The notes: generated from the sequence alone by a model not told the origin. Positions 1 to 10,928 are shown, counted from the stretch's first letter. The stretch: 64,000 bases of DNA from Fistularia commersonii (GCA_037954325.1 JBBMNZ010000068.1:102001-166000); one strand, 5' to 3'. Made by a program: numbers and translations.

Positions 1-430
1 CAGACATGCTAGAGCACAAAAGACCTTTGTCCTCTAACAAGAGTTGGGCCCTCCAAGATATTCCAATGGTCGTAAACATCTTTAGATAAGAACCTACCCC
101 CCTGTAAACGTAAATCTAAACGAGGATAAACACTTCTGGAGAGAAACCTGACCACCCCTGTATATCATCCTGGACAACTTCACATATGCATGAACTATAC
201 TATACAATGAATGTTGTTATGTAAATAAACACTTTCACACAATAACAAGCCGAGCAAGGAGGAACTCGGGGGGATTCTCTGGATCTTGGCTCCAAAGAGC
301 GCGCTGAGTCTCCCCCTCTGCAGAGCACAAAAGAATAGTCGCTTGTCTGTGTTATTTCTTATGATAACCTCAGTCTCCTCTTTACAGGTTTTACCTTAGA
401 CCAGCATGAATTAGAATTACTCTCTAATAG
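1..430 (+). mobile_element. Endogenous retrovirus LTR-like 3' flank (partial)
   Basis: This is the right part of the noncoding block that in copies B and C directly follows the env relic on the same strand. It carries AATAAA at 224-229 followed by a CA-rich stretch, as expected for a retroviral R region, then a U5-like stretch up to the junction with the Rex1-like fragment near 430. Terminal TG/CA ends could not be fixed, so LTR is a positional inference. Confidence 0.6.
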
Positions 431-1299
431 CCGCGAGTGGAGCATCTACCTGCATGTCCAGAAGCTTCCTGTTCAGCAGGGCAGGTCGAATGGTGTTAAA
501 AGCACTGGAGAAGTCAAAGAACATGACTCTCACAGTGCTTCCTGCCTCCTCCAGGTGTGTGTAGATTCTGTGCAGCAGGAAGATGATGGCGTCTTCCACT
601 CCTATCCGTGGGTGGTATGCGAACCGCAGGGGGTCCAGCGAAGGTCCGACGACTGTGCCAAGGTGCCTCAGGACGAGCCTCTCCAGCGACTTCATGACGT
701 GTGATGTCAGCGCCACCGGTCTGTAGTCGCTGTGTCTGCTGGGATGCTTCACCTCGGGCGCTGGAACCAGGCATGAGGTTTTCCACCGGTCGGGGACAAC
801 CATCTGGGTCAGGCTCAGGTTGAAGAGATGTGAGAAGATCCCACACAGCTGAGAGGCACATCCTTTCAGCACTCTGGGGCTGAGGCCGTCAGGGCCAGCA
901 GCTTTCCTGGGACGAAGGCGGCTGAACTCTCTTCCCACCTCCTCAGCGGTGAAGGCAACAGGAGGGGGTGGAGAGAGTCCCAGTGGGGGGCAGGACGGCT
1001 GAGGTGTAAACGAGACATCGTCCAGGGAAGCAGAAGAGGTGCGTGGGGGAGGGGGAAAGCTCCTTAAAGTGAGGGGTGAGGGCACGGGGGAAGGAAAGTC
1101 CTGAGAGGAGCTGGGGGGAGGGTGGGCGGAGGCACCTTCATCAAATCTGTTAAAAAACAGGTTTAGTTTGTTTGCCTCCTGCAAGTCTCCTTCCATCATC
1201 TGGCTTGCTTGTTTTCCATGGCCAGTGATGAGTTTGCAGTATCGTCGCTCTTCTCAGCGGCTCCAAACTGTCTTCAGCCGTCTTTGGGGGTTTCCTGGG
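431..1299 (-). pseudogene. Rex1/CR1-L2-like LINE reverse transcriptase fragment
   Basis: An open frame covers 417-1199. It encodes the N-terminal part of a non-LTR RT: a proline-rich spacer (about residues 25-80), then a KAAGPDG block near residue 98, a DYRPVALTSHVMKSLERL block near residue 160, and FFDFSSAFNTI (RT motif A with its aspartate) near residue 230. The frame leaves the family sequence after DAPLAA, where the ERV flank begins, so the FADD catalytic box and C-terminus are absent. Weak coding similarity continues upstream to about 1299 behind a stop. The CR1/L2-Rex1 group is well supported, the exact family less so. Confidence 0.7.
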
Positions 1300-1462
1300 C
1301 CCATAACCTGTTATCAGAGGTTATCTGTGCAGTAGATCTGCGTGCTACCCCTCAATACCGACTGGGTCTTTTACGGAGGAATAATATGTGTGACACGCCT
1401 CTTGTTTTACAGAACTGGAAGAAGTTGAGTTTATTTTCAAGCAAATAAAAACACTACGGACA

Positions 1463-1532
1463 GACCGGAAGCTGGGACTGGCCATTCAAAATAAAAGGGA
1501 AATAACTGAGAGCATATTTCTCAGATAACAAC
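1463..1532 (-). repeat. Terminal fragment of LTR-like element X
   Basis: About 70 bp beginning gaccggaagctg and ending ctcagataacaac closely match the right end of element X (for example about 7372-7441), including agagcatatttctcag. The match stops exactly where the L1 fragment starts, as expected for an LTR terminus that landed in the L1. The 160 bp to its left (1300-1462) show no clear match to X or to any family I recognise. Confidence 0.6.
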
Positions 1533-2606
1533 TGCACTTTCTGTCCAGAATTGAGATTCCCTGGAGTGATAGTCGGGGTAACTGTGGTTGTACGGTTCGG
1601 TGCGTCATTATATTTTTGGTCAGGAATACAAATTGTCGAGGCAGTGCGTTTCGTAACTTTATCAACTCTAATATGGGAGGCTTAAATCTGTGTGTAGTAC
1701 AGAACTGTTCAAAGTCTAGAGGACTGCCATTGTCATCCATCAAGTCAATTCTTGACCATATACCTTTCTCAAAGCATTCCTTGTAAAACAGAGGTTTGTT
1801 GCCACGCAGTACATATCTATTGTTCCAAATTATTGTACTGTGTGGTGAGAAATTGTGTACATATATCATTTTCCATTATAATAGTATTTGTTTATGGAAC
1901 TCTGAAAATTGGACAGGAATCTTGTTGATATCCAAGTCAGAGATAAGTAGAAGACTTAGGCCACCGACTATGTTGAATAAGTAGTTTGGAGTACAATACC
2001 AGAAAGAATGATGATGTTTGATCCAGGATTTCAACCAGTTCACCTTCAATGTCCCATTCAGGCAGTCCAACTCTATCACTTTCAGCCCTCCTTCACTTGT
2101 TTCTTTCACCATATGTGATTTTTTTAGATGGTGTGGTCTGTTCCTCCAGATAAAGTTGAAATTTATTTGGTTAATAGATTTGATGAGTTGATTTGGAGCA
2201 GCATTGGAATACACTGGGTATATACATCTGGATAAACATTCCATTTTACTCAAATATATCCGGCCTAATATTGATAAATCTCTTTGGAGCCATATATTCA
2301 ATTTTGCTTTACTTTGATTCAGTTTAGATTCAATGTTCCTGGACTGATTTAACTTTTGGTCCTTAGATAGGAAAATGCTCAAGTATTTTATTTCTGATTT
2401 GATAGGAACACTGCTGATTTCCTTTAGTGGTGAGTCATGCAGCTCAAGAAGTTTGCATTTCTTTAAGTTTAATGACAATCCTGAAGCCTTGGAGAATGTT
2501 TTAATTTTTTCAACGCTTATTGGGACTTGATGTTCATTTTTCAAAACTAAGGTTGTGTCATCTGCCAGCAGGCTAATAACAATTTCTGTCCCCGACATTA
2601 TTTCTG

Positions 2607-2607
<1 letters not shown>
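1533..2607 (-). pseudogene. Tx1/L1-type LINE ORF2, palm to C-terminal region
   Basis: Two consecutive frames (2715-1876 and 1869-1486) together cover the second half of an L1-type RT. The catalytic box LLADDTTLVL lies near the start, then LNLKKCK, YLSIFLSKD, the NFIWRNRPH block of the thumb, and an RGNKPLF block. A nonsense TAA replaces a tyrosine codon at about 1873-1875; the relative at 32.8-34.0 kb has TAC there. The upstream end stops at a CA repeat at the same point in all four copies in this window, so the truncation predates the duplications. Confidence 0.8.

Positions 2608-2704
<97 letters not shown>
2608..2704. repeat. (CA)n microsatellite
   Basis: About 97 bp of nearly pure CA, with one interruption, abut the 5' edge of the L1 fragment. 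The matching tract is about 66 bp in copy B and about 100 bp in copy C. The poly-Cys/Val and poly-His/Thr open frames across it are artefacts. Confidence 0.97.
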
Positions 2705-3097
2705 CTTAATTCCACTCTTTTATATACGCATGCCTGGAGTTCCGGGAGCTCGTTCTCAACGTTCTGGGAATAATCATAGTTGTGCTGATAGCATTAGCCG
2801 AAACGCCCCCCCCACACACACCACCACCACCACCACCACCACCACCCCACACACACATTAGCTCCTCCATTCATTCACATGTACACGCCGGCTGCTCCGG
2901 GGGCTCCACGCCGACGTTTCGGTGATCGATGTCCGGAGAAGGTGCACCATTGCCGGTCTGCGGTGTCCTGTAGACCCCCCCCCTCCATACACACATGCAA
3001 TACGCCTTGAAACGCATCGCTCGCACCGACGCGGGGAATCCTTTTCCCTACTTCCACAACAACGGCAAGAAACGCGTTGCGTCGGCCGCCGTGAGGA

Positions 3098-3128
<31 letters not shown>

Positions 3129-3176
3129 TTAAGGGGGGGGGAGAGAGACATGGAGATTTTCTCAGCCTCTCATTCT
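2705..3176. repeat. Spacer with X-type core motif, (CCA)n and poly-G
   Basis: It holds a (CCA)n tract (about 2820-2846), a core of about 110 bp at 2868-2985 related to the right part of element X (both have ccgacgt, tgtccg, gaaggtgcac and gccggtctgcgg), and a G run of 28 at about 3099-3126. No coding sequence was recognised; overlapping open frames are low-complexity. Confidence 0.75.
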
Positions 3177-3572
3177 TTTTTTTTTTTTTTTAATTGAACA
3201 TAAATAGTACACACAACTATACAAATGTACAAATAAACATGGCAAGGTAGAACTGAATGTCAATGAAACAACCAGGCATGAGGAACCAAAGGACATAAGG
3301 ACATTCATTCTGTATGTAATCAGAAGTTAATAGTGTTAACGGTTTGTGAGAAATTTACAATGCTAGACAAAAAAAGAAATTAAAATGAAATAATTAAATC
3401 AATAGATAGACTAATAAAAAATTAAAACGAAAAAATGATTGCAAGGGGAGTACAACATGTAATTAAGTTGGCGACTCACAAGGAATCTCAGATATCAAAC
3501 TGTATATTTTTTGTTGTTTATATATAAACATATACAAAACAAACATATATTGTTTGTTGTTGTTTATTTTTG
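3177..3572 (-). mobile_element. Tx1/L1-type LINE 3' UTR with poly(A) tail
   Basis: Read on the minus strand this is AT-rich, noncoding and ends in a poly(A) run (T run at 3177-3191), the form of a LINE 3' end. The same sequence lies just downstream of the L1 ORF2 C-terminus at 32041-32418, which assigns it to that family. The rest of ORF2 is missing here; satellite modules begin at about 3573. Confidence 0.75.
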
Positions 3573-3729
3573 GGACATAAGCGAATCACGGTCCGGGCTT
3601 CTGCCCTCCTCCGCTCCTCACCTCATCCGCTCCAGGCCCTGGTACTCCCTGTCCGCGGGACCCCCCCCCCCCCCCACCACCCCCACCACCACCAAAACAA
3701 ACTCTCACACACAGATAAACACACGCACA

Positions 3730-3768
<39 letters not shown>

Positions 3769-3785
3769 ACGCACACAAACACGCA

Positions 3786-3822
<37 letters not shown>

Positions 3823-4161
3823 GAACTCATCATAGCTGTGCTAATAGCATTGGCCAAAACGTATCCACAACAAAACAAACATTAGCTCATCCACTCATTC
3901 ACATATGTGTGTGCCTAGAGGTATGGGAGCTCCAGTCATACGTCCGGGTGATCTATGTCCGGAGAAGGCTCACATTGGCCGGTCTAAGGGGTTCTTCTGC
4001 CCCCACAGCTTCCCCGCCTCTGAGAGGAGAAAAATTACCTCCGCTCCTCCGCTCCTCCGCTTTTCAGCTCCACCGCTCCTCCTCTATGGGCCCTGGTACT
4101 CCCCCCCCCCACCTAAACAAACTCTCACACATACACACACAAACACACTCACACACACACA

Positions 4162-4198
<37 letters not shown>

Positions 4199-4701
4199 AC
4201 ACACCTTAACTCATCATAGCTGTGCTAATAGCATTAGCCGAAACGCATCCACAACCAAACAAACATTAGCTCATCCACTCATTCACATGTGTGTGCCCAA
4301 TGGTCCGAGAGCTCCAATCATACGTCCGGGGGATCTTTGTCCGGAGTATGCTCACATTAGCCAGTCTAAGGGGTTCTTCTGCCCCCAAACTTCCCCGCCT
4401 CTGAGAGGAGAAACATTACCTCCGCTCCTCCGCTTCTCAGCTCCATCGCTCCTCCGCTTTGGGCCCTGGAATTCCCGAACCGCTGGACATAAGCGAATCA
4501 CGGGCCGGGCTTCTGCCCTCCTCCGCTCCTCAGCTCATCGTTCGAGGCCCCGGTACTCCCTGTCCGCGACCCCCCCCCCACCTAAACAAATTCACACTCA
4601 CACACACGCACACACAGACACACACACACACACACACAAACACACCTTAACTCATCATAGCTGTGCTAATAGCATTAGCCGAAACGCATCCACAACCAAA
4701 C
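3573..4701. repeat. Three satellite modules with poly-C and CA tracts
   Basis: Module heads (tgtgctaatagcatt) occur near 3840, 4220 and 4665. Each body contains the X-type core, a ctccgctcctccg minisatellite, a C run of about 10-16 and a long CA/CACG tract, then ends with aactcatcatag before the next head. It is the small version of the array at 34.4-46.0 kb. No gene is present; the His/Thr-rich open frames are CA translations. Confidence 0.85.
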
Positions 4702-5058
4702 TGTTGCGTTTAAGTTCGCAGCTTCTTCGTTTTCCATGTTTCGGAAGGAATTCACAAGTTTGCCTTGTTTGAATCGTCTTTTATTTTCTTCTTCACAGCT
4801 CCGGGAATCAACATCGGTTAGCCATGGGACATGTACAGTACAGAGTGAGGGAAAAATTCCCGCCAGCACCGCTATACCAAAAAAAAAAACACTGACGTAG
4901 AAGTTAACGTCAAGTTAGCTGAACAGTCGCAAAAAACTAAAACAAGTCCCAAACCTTGTCATAAAGTGCCATGCATTTCCTGAGAGTAGATACAAATACA
5001 ACATATGTATACTAGAATGTAAACTCAAATAAAACTAATGAGATCACCTATCTCAACA
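4702..5058 (-). mobile_element. Copia-1 3' LTR
   Basis: This 357-bp block has perfect 5-bp inverted ends (TGTTG...CAACA). On the minus strand it begins directly after a purine tract (AAGAGGGGG) that ends the Copia coding region, which is the geometry of a polypurine tract and 3' LTR. Other copies are at 25754-26110, 47892-48248 and 63477-63834. No 5' LTR for this element is in the window. Satellite modules abut its outer end. Confidence 0.85.
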
Positions 5059-5358
5059 CCCCCTCTTGATCTCAACATCCAAAAAAAATCTTTGGACATT
5101 TGAATTTCCAAATAACCACTTTTTGAATTGTTCTATTTTTACCTTTGTCATGAGTTTTGTCGAGATGTCTGCCAACATGTCCTCTGATGGACAATAGATA
5201 AGATTTATTTAACCCTCACTGAGTGCTTCACGAATGAAATGATATTTTACATCAATGTGTTTTGACCTTTGTCTGTTTACAGGATTCTTACTCAGTGCGA
5301 TGGCCCCCTGATTGTCTCCGTAGATTGTTGTGCAACTGTACATTTTGTTGTCCATACC
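5059..5358 (-). pseudogene. Copia-1 RNase H C-terminal remnant
   Basis: This matches the last 100 or so codons of the RNase H region that is intact at 48243-49190, including the YGDNQGAIALS and KHIDVKYHFIRE blocks. Homology stops at tccatacc (5351-5358), where RTE sequence begins with a 3-bp overlap (acc). About 1.2 kb present in the fuller copy is missing here. Confidence 0.85.
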
Positions 5359-6872
5359 CGTCTCTTCACCTCTTTTACGCACTCTCCGTTGCTCTGGACT
5401 GTTGACCCTAAGTACCTGAAATCCTCCAGCTTCTTGATCTCCACTCCCTGTAGCCTCACCGCTCCACCCGAGTTCCTCTTGTTCTCACACATATATTCTG
5501 TCTTGCTGCGACTAACTTTCATTCCTCTCCTTTCCAGAGCATACCTCCACCTCTCTAGATTTTCCTCTACCTGTTGTCTGCTCTCACTACAGATCACAAT
5601 GTCATCCGCAAACATCATGGTCCATGGGGATTCCTGTCTAACCTCATCTGTCAGCCTATCCATCACCATTGCGAACAAGAAGGGGCTCAGAGCTGATCCC
5701 TGATGGAGTCCCACCTCCACCTTGAACTTCTCGGTTACCCCTACAGCACACCGTACCAGTGTCTCACAGCTGGCATACATGTCCTGCACCAGTCTAACAT
5801 ACTTCTCTGCCACTCCAGACTTCCTCATACAATACCAGAGCTCCTCTCTTGGCAACCTGTCATATGCTTTTTCTAGGTCTACGAAAACGCAATGCAGCTC
5901 CCTCTGGCCTTCTCTGTACTTTTCTATTGGCATTCTCAACGCAAATACTGCATCTGTAGTACTCTTCCTAGGCATGAAGCCATACTGCTGTTCACAAATG
6001 CTGACTTCTGCTCTCAGTCTAGTTTCCACTACTCTTTCCCATAACTTCATTGTATGGCTCATCAACTTTATCCCTCTGTAGTTGCCACAATTCTGCACAT
6101 CCCCTTGATTCTTAAAAATAGGCACCATCACACTTTGTCTCCATTCTTCAGGCATCTCCTCACTCTCTAAGATCCTGTTGAATAATCTAGTCAGAAAATC
6201 TACCGCTGCCTCTCCTAGACACTTCCACACCTCCACAGGTATATCATCAGGACCAACTGCTTTTCCACTCTTCATCCTCTTCAATGCCTTCCTCACTTCA
6301 CTTTTACTCATTTTTGCTACTTTGTGGTCTACAATAATCACCTCTTCTACCCTTGCCTCTCTTTCATTTTCCACATTCATCAGCTCTTCAAAGTACTCTT
6401 TCCATCTTCCTGTCTCTCTTCTAGCATCCGTCAATACATTTCTCTCTCTGTCCTTTATCACCCGGACCTGCTGTACATCCTTTCCATCTTTATCTCTCTG
6501 TTTCGCCAACCTGTATAGATCATTTTCAGCCTCCTTACTATCCAACCGAGCATACAAGTCATCATAAGCCCTTTGTTTTGCCTTTGCTACCTCTATCTTT
6601 ACCTTTCGCCGCATCTCCCTGAACTCCTGTCTGTTCTCTTCAGTCCTCTCAGTATCCCACTTCTTCTTCGCGAACCATTTTCTCTGTATACACTCCTGCA
6701 CTTCCTCATTCCACCACCAAGTCTCCTTATCTACTTTCCTACCAGATGACACACCAAGTACTCTTCTACCTGTCTCCCTGATAACACTAGCTGTTGTTGT
6801 CCAATCATCTGGAAGCTCTCCCTGACAACCCAGACCCTTTCTCAACTCCTCCCTGAAAACCATGCAACACTC
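5359..6872 (-). pseudogene. RTE-type LINE reverse transcriptase, 5'- and 3'-truncated
   Basis: It lies within an open frame of 537 codons (6905-5292). RT blocks are visible in order: KSGKAVGPDDIP (about 215), NYRGIKLMSHTMKLWERV (about 275), QQYGFMPRKSTTDAV (about 305), FVDLEKAYDRL (motif A, about 345), LHQGSALSPFLF (about 405), MFADDIVI (catalytic motif C, about 435) and RYLGS (about 500). No endonuclease domain is present. The frame starts inside Copia-1 RT (WVDDLIIAA) and ends in out-of-frame Copia RNase H, so it is a chimera and not a gene. Several residues differ from the fuller copy at 49245-51287 (YDRL for YDRV, FKNQGD for FKNKGD). Confidence 0.85.
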
Positions 6873-6900
6873 TGCTGCAATAATTAAATCATCTACCCAA
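6873..6900 (-). pseudogene. Copia-1 RT catalytic-box remnant and right target-site copy
   Basis: This encodes LWVDDLIIAA, the YVDD-type catalytic box of a Copia RT. It contains the 18-bp sequence (6873-6890) that flanks both sides of the complete RTE insertion in copy B. Copia homology is lost at 6901, where element X begins. Confidence 0.8.
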
Positions 6901-7441
6901 AGCAAACCTTCTCCACGGCTCTAAACTCGTTCGTCGCCGCCACTTGTGGAACACCGGATGGCTTTCTCCCTCCGCTTCGTTACATTTTATGTCCGCTAGA
7001 TGGCGGCATCCGACTGTGCACAGCGCTTGGAGCTCCACCAGGCGATATGGCAGCTGTGTATGAGAGGAATAAACGAGTGGGGCCGTGAGTGCAATAAATC
7101 CCCCTCCACGTCTTACATGGATGTTATCACCCTGTTACTGTATTTTAACGATACCGCTGTTTTTTCGACCTCAATGTTAAGCCGATTTTTAAACATTAAA
7201 AAAACAGATTGCTCGATTCAGTGACACCGAGGCCGTGAGTGGAGGACTTATGGAGTCGACTCCTCCGCTTATTCATACGTGCATGTCTGGTGCTCCCGGA
7301 GCTTCACGCCGACGTCACGGGGATCCGTGTCCGAAGAAGGTGCACCTTGGCCGGTCTGCGGGGTCCTGTTGACCGGAAGCTGAGACTGGCCCTTCGAAAT
7401 AACACGGAAAATAATTGAGAGCATATTTCTCAGTTGACAAC
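6901..7441 (-). mobile_element. LTR-like element X (probable Copia-2 3' LTR), unit 1
   Basis: This is a 541-bp block. Its right end lies against a minus-strand purine tract (GCAAGGGGGG) and the end of Copia-2 coding sequence, the position of a 3' LTR. The minus-strand start is GTTGTCAACTGAG; a canonical TG start and CA end are not seen, so the LTR label is probable, not certain. It holds a CTCF-like site (6993-7007) and a CRE-like GACGTCA (7311-7317). The 75-codon frame at 7000-7224 (123 codons in other units) resembles no family I know. Confidence 0.6.
6993..7007 (+). promoter_or_regulatory. CTCF-like motif, unit 1
   Basis: CCGCTAGATGGCGGC matches 14 of 15 positions of the vertebrate CTCF core consensus CCASYAGRKGGCRSY. 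It also contains ATGGCGGC, the YY1 core. Occupancy is unknown. Confidence 0.4.
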
Positions 7442-8559
7442 GCCCCCCCTTGCTCTCATATTATTGGTATCTTTGCCCATTTACATCAAAATAAAATACT
7501 CATGACCCAAACAACAACTTTGAAAAATTCAACAACTTAAACTGCGATGCAGGCTTTGTCATAACATCTGCCGGCATCTCTTGTGTTGGACAATAGTGTA
7601 GGGCTACCTTTCCACATATTTTCTTTGTGACATCTTAACACACTCTTCTGACTGACATATTTTCTGGGTATTGATTTTGATCACTTTGGCCAAGTCCTTC
7701 ATTTTAAATCTAGCTGTAAGCATGATTTTCACCTCTTTCATTACTTCCTCATCACTCGCAGCTATGATTAAATCATCTACCCATATTATGATGATGACTT
7801 TGTCATTTTGGTTTTCTTTGACATAGACACAATGATCTGCTTCATTCTGAATAAAGTCGTTGTCAATCAAGTAAGAATGGAGCATCAGATTCCAATGACG
7901 ACCTGCCTGTTTAAGGCCGTATAGTCACTTTTCAAGTTTACGCACCAGCTTCTGTTTTGTATTTGTTACTTCATACCCTTCTGGTTGTTCTACACAGAGC
8001 TCACAATCTATGGGTGCATGAAGATAGGCTGTCTTTACATCCATTTGGTGTAGTAACAAATTTTCCTGAACTGATTTCTGCATAAACACCCTCACACTTG
8101 TCATATTTGCTGTTGGAGAAAATGTTTCCTCAAAATCCGTGCCATACTTTTGACTGTAGCCCTTAGCAAAATAATGAGCTTTATATTTGTTTGTGCCATC
8201 TTCATTTCTATTTAGCGCATACGCCCAGCCCCCCCCACCCCCCACTGCACACTTGCCTTGGGGTAGCTGTGTTAGGGTAAAAGTGTTGTTCTCTCTCAAT
8301 GACTCCATCTCTTCGTCCATAGATTTCATCCACTTGTCAGCATTGAGGGAACTCCTTGCCTCTTTTTATGTCTGTGGGACACCACACGCCAGTCTATAAC
8401 AGTAGTCAATGTTAGTGAACACTTGGTCATCGTCAATAGCACTAATCACATAACCATTAAAGTAACTGGGCTTCTTTTTGGTTCTAGTTGATCGTCTCAC
8501 ATTGTCTGCACTGCTTGGCTGTGTCACACGGTCAGATACGGGGTTGCCCATTTCCAAGG
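7442..8559 (-). pseudogene. Copia-2 RT fragment, unit 1
   Basis: Read from 8559 down: the IN-RT linker with RRSTRTKKKPSYFNGY, then the RT start (WMKSMDEEMESL), ARYFAKGYSQKYGTDFEETFSP, MDVKTAYLHAPI (motif A), and WVDDLIIAAS (catalytic box). It then jumps to the last RNase H codons (CPTQEMPADVMTK); the RNase H core is deleted. Nonsense codons lie at 8366-8368 (TAA) and 7925-7927 (TGA), both shared with units 2-4. A purine tract ends the coding part at about 7443-7452. Confidence 0.85.
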
Positions 8560-9002
8560 TGTACAAAGGTGTACAAGACAGTGTTGAGCCCAGCGATGAT
8601 ATATGCACTAGAAACTGTTACAATGACCGAAAGATAGCAGGCAGAACTAGAGGTTGCAGATATGAGGATGTTGAGGTTCTCTTTGGGAGTGACCAGGATG
8701 GATAGGATCAGGAATGAGTCTATCAGAGGAACAGCACATGTTCGATGTTTTGGAGAGAAGGTCAGAGAAGCCAGACCGAGATGGTTCGGTCATGTACAGA
8801 GGAGGGATAGAGAATATATTGGTAGACGGATGCTGGAATTGGAGCTGCAAGGCAAGAGGTCTCGAGGAAGACCAAAGAGAGGATTTATGGACGTGGTGAG
8901 AGAGGAGATGAAGGCAGTTGGTGTGAGAGAGGAGGATACGGAGAATAGGGTTAGATGGAGAAAGTTGACTCGCTGTGGCCACACCTGACAGGAAAAGACA
9001 AA
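8560..9002 (+). pseudogene. RTE LINE 3' tail, unit 1
   Basis: This encodes the C-terminal 140 or so residues of the RTE ORF (VYKTV..PAM, LRFSLGVTRMDRIRNESIRG, RPRWFGHVQRRD, RGRPKRGFMDVV, NRVRWRKLTRCG) followed by the short 3' UTR and the (GAA)n tail. It matches 49275-49700 on the opposite strand. It lies in opposite orientation within Copia-2; the left junction has the direct overlap aaggtgtac. Confidence 0.85.
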
Positions 9003-9217
9003 AGAAGAAGAAGAAGAAGAAGAAGAAGAAGAAGAAGAAGAAGAAGAAGAAGAAGAAGAAGAAGAAGAAGAAGAAGAAGAAGAAGAAGGAGAGAAAGAAG
9101 AAGAAGAAGAAGAAGAAGAAGAAGAAGAAGAAGAAGAAGAAGAAGAAGAAGAAGAAGAAGAAGAAGAAGGAGAGAAAGAAGAAGAAGAAGAAGAAGAAGA
9201 AGAAGAAGAAGAAGAAG

Positions 9218-9247
<30 letters not shown>
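9003..9247. repeat. (GAA)n microsatellite, unit 1
   Basis: About 245 bp of GAA with two ggagagaaa interruptions extend the RTE 3' tail. It is the longest of the GAA tracts here; in other units they are about 50, 138, 50, 65, 171 and 65 bp. Poly-Lys, poly-Arg, poly-Ser and poly-Leu frames over it are artefacts. Confidence 0.97.
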
Positions 9248-9252
<5 letters not shown>

Positions 9253-9362
9253 AAGAGAGGGTGGGGGGGAAGCAAACCTTCTTCACGGCTCTAAGCTCGT
9301 TCGTCGCCGCTACTTGGGGAACACCGGATGGCTTTCTCCCTCCACTTCGTTACATTTTATGG

Positions 9363-9377
9363 CCGCTAGATGGCAGC
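9363..9377 (+). promoter_or_regulatory. CTCF-like motif, unit 2
   Basis: CCGCTAGATGGCAGC. The one difference from the unit-1 site (G to A at an R position) still fits the CTCF core but breaks the overlapping YY1-like ATGGCGGC. Confidence 0.4.
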
Positions 9378-9810
9378 ATCCGACTGTGCACAGCGCTTGA
9401 AGCCCCACCAGGTGATCTGGCAGCTGTGTATGAGAGGAATAAACGAGTGGGGCCGTGAGTGCAATAAATCCCCCTCCACTTCTTACATGGATGTTATCAC
9501 CCTGTTACTGTATTTTAACGATACCGCTGTGTTTTCCACCTCAATGTTAAGCCGATTTTTAAACATTAAAAACCAAATTGCTCGATTCAGTGACACCGAG
9601 GCCGTGAGTGGAGGACTTATGGAGTCGACTCCTCCGCTTATTCATACGTGCATGTCTGGTGCTCCCGGAGCTTCACGCCGACGTCACGGGGATCCGTGTC
9701 CGAAGAAGGTGCACCTTGGCCGGTCTGCGGGGTCCTGTTGACCGGAAGCTGAGACTGGCCCTTCGAAATAACACGGAAAATAATTGAGAGCATATTTCTC
9801 AGTTGACAAC

Positions 9811-10928
9811 GCCCCCCCTTGCTCTCATATTATTGGTATCTTTGCCCATTTACATCAAAATAAAATACTCATGACCCAAACAACAACTTTGAAAAATTCA
9901 ACAACTTAAACTGCGATGCAGGCTTTGTCATAACATCTGCCGGCATCTCTTGTGTTGGACAATAGTGTAGGGCTACCTTTCCACATATTTTCTTTGTGAC
10001 ATCTTAACACACTCTTCTGACTGACATATTTTCTGGGTATTGATTTTGATCACTTTGGCCAAGTCCTTCATTTTAAATCTAGCTGTAAGCATGATTTTCA
10101 CCTCTTTCATTACTTCCTCATCACTCGCAGCTATGATTAAATCATCTACCCATATTATGATGATGACTTTGTCATTTTGGTTTTCTTTGACATAGACACA
10201 ATGATCTGCTTCATTCTGAATAAAGTCGTTGTCAATCAAGTAAGAATGGAGCATCAGATTCCAATGACGACCTGCCTGTTTAAGGCCGTATAGTCACTTT
10301 TCAAGTTTACGCACCAGCTTCTGTTTTGTATTTGTTACTTCATACCCTTCTGGTTGTTCTACACAGAGCTCACAATCTATGGGTGCATGAAGATAGGCTG
10401 TCTTTACATCCATTTGGTGTAGTAACAAATTTTCCTGAACTGATTTCTGCATAAACACCCTCACACTTGTCATATTTGCTGTTGGAGAAAATGTTTCCTC
10501 AAAATCCGTGCCATACTTTTGACTGTAGCCCTTAGCAAAATAATGAGCTTTATATTTGTTTGTGCCATCTTCATTTCTATTTAGCGCATACGCCCAGCCC
10601 CCCCCACCCCCCACTGCACACTTGCCTTGGGGTAGCTGTGTTAGGGTAAAAGTGTTGTTCTCTCTCAATGACTCCATCTCTTCGTCCATAGATTTCATCC
10701 ACTTGTCAGCATTGAGGGAACTCCTTGCCTCTTTTTATGTCTGTGGGACACCACACGCCAGTCTATAACAGTAGTCAATGTTAGTGAACACTTGGTCATC
10801 GTCAATAGCACTAATCACATAACCATTAAAGTAACTGGGCTTCTTTTTGGTTCTAGTTGATCGTCTCACATTGTCTGCACTGTTTGGCTGTGTCACACGG
10901 TCAGATACGGGGTTGCCCATTTCCAAGG
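9811..10928 (-). pseudogene. Copia-2 RT fragment, unit 2
   Basis: Collinear with unit 1 and carrying the same two nonsense codons (about 10735 and 10294) and the same RNase H deletion. It differs from unit 1 by only a few bases, for example an asparagine for serine in the QPNSADN linker stretch. Confidence 0.85.

Noticed and set aside
514..861. 115-codon minus-strand frame overlapping the Rex1-like RT
   Set aside because: Alternative-frame shadow of the RT frame, which carries the recognisable RT blocks.
8955..9458. Long poly-Arg, poly-Lys, poly-Ser and poly-Leu open frames (also at 13351-13911, 53223-53816, 17338-17590)
   Set aside because: They are six-frame translations of (GAA)n and have no other conserved protein content.
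9370..9741. 123-codon frame starting MAASDCAQRL, conserved in most element X copies
   Set aside because: Conservation is explained by recent duplication. The strand is opposite to Copia-2, no family is recognised, and unit 1 and V1 break the frame. Kept only as part of X.
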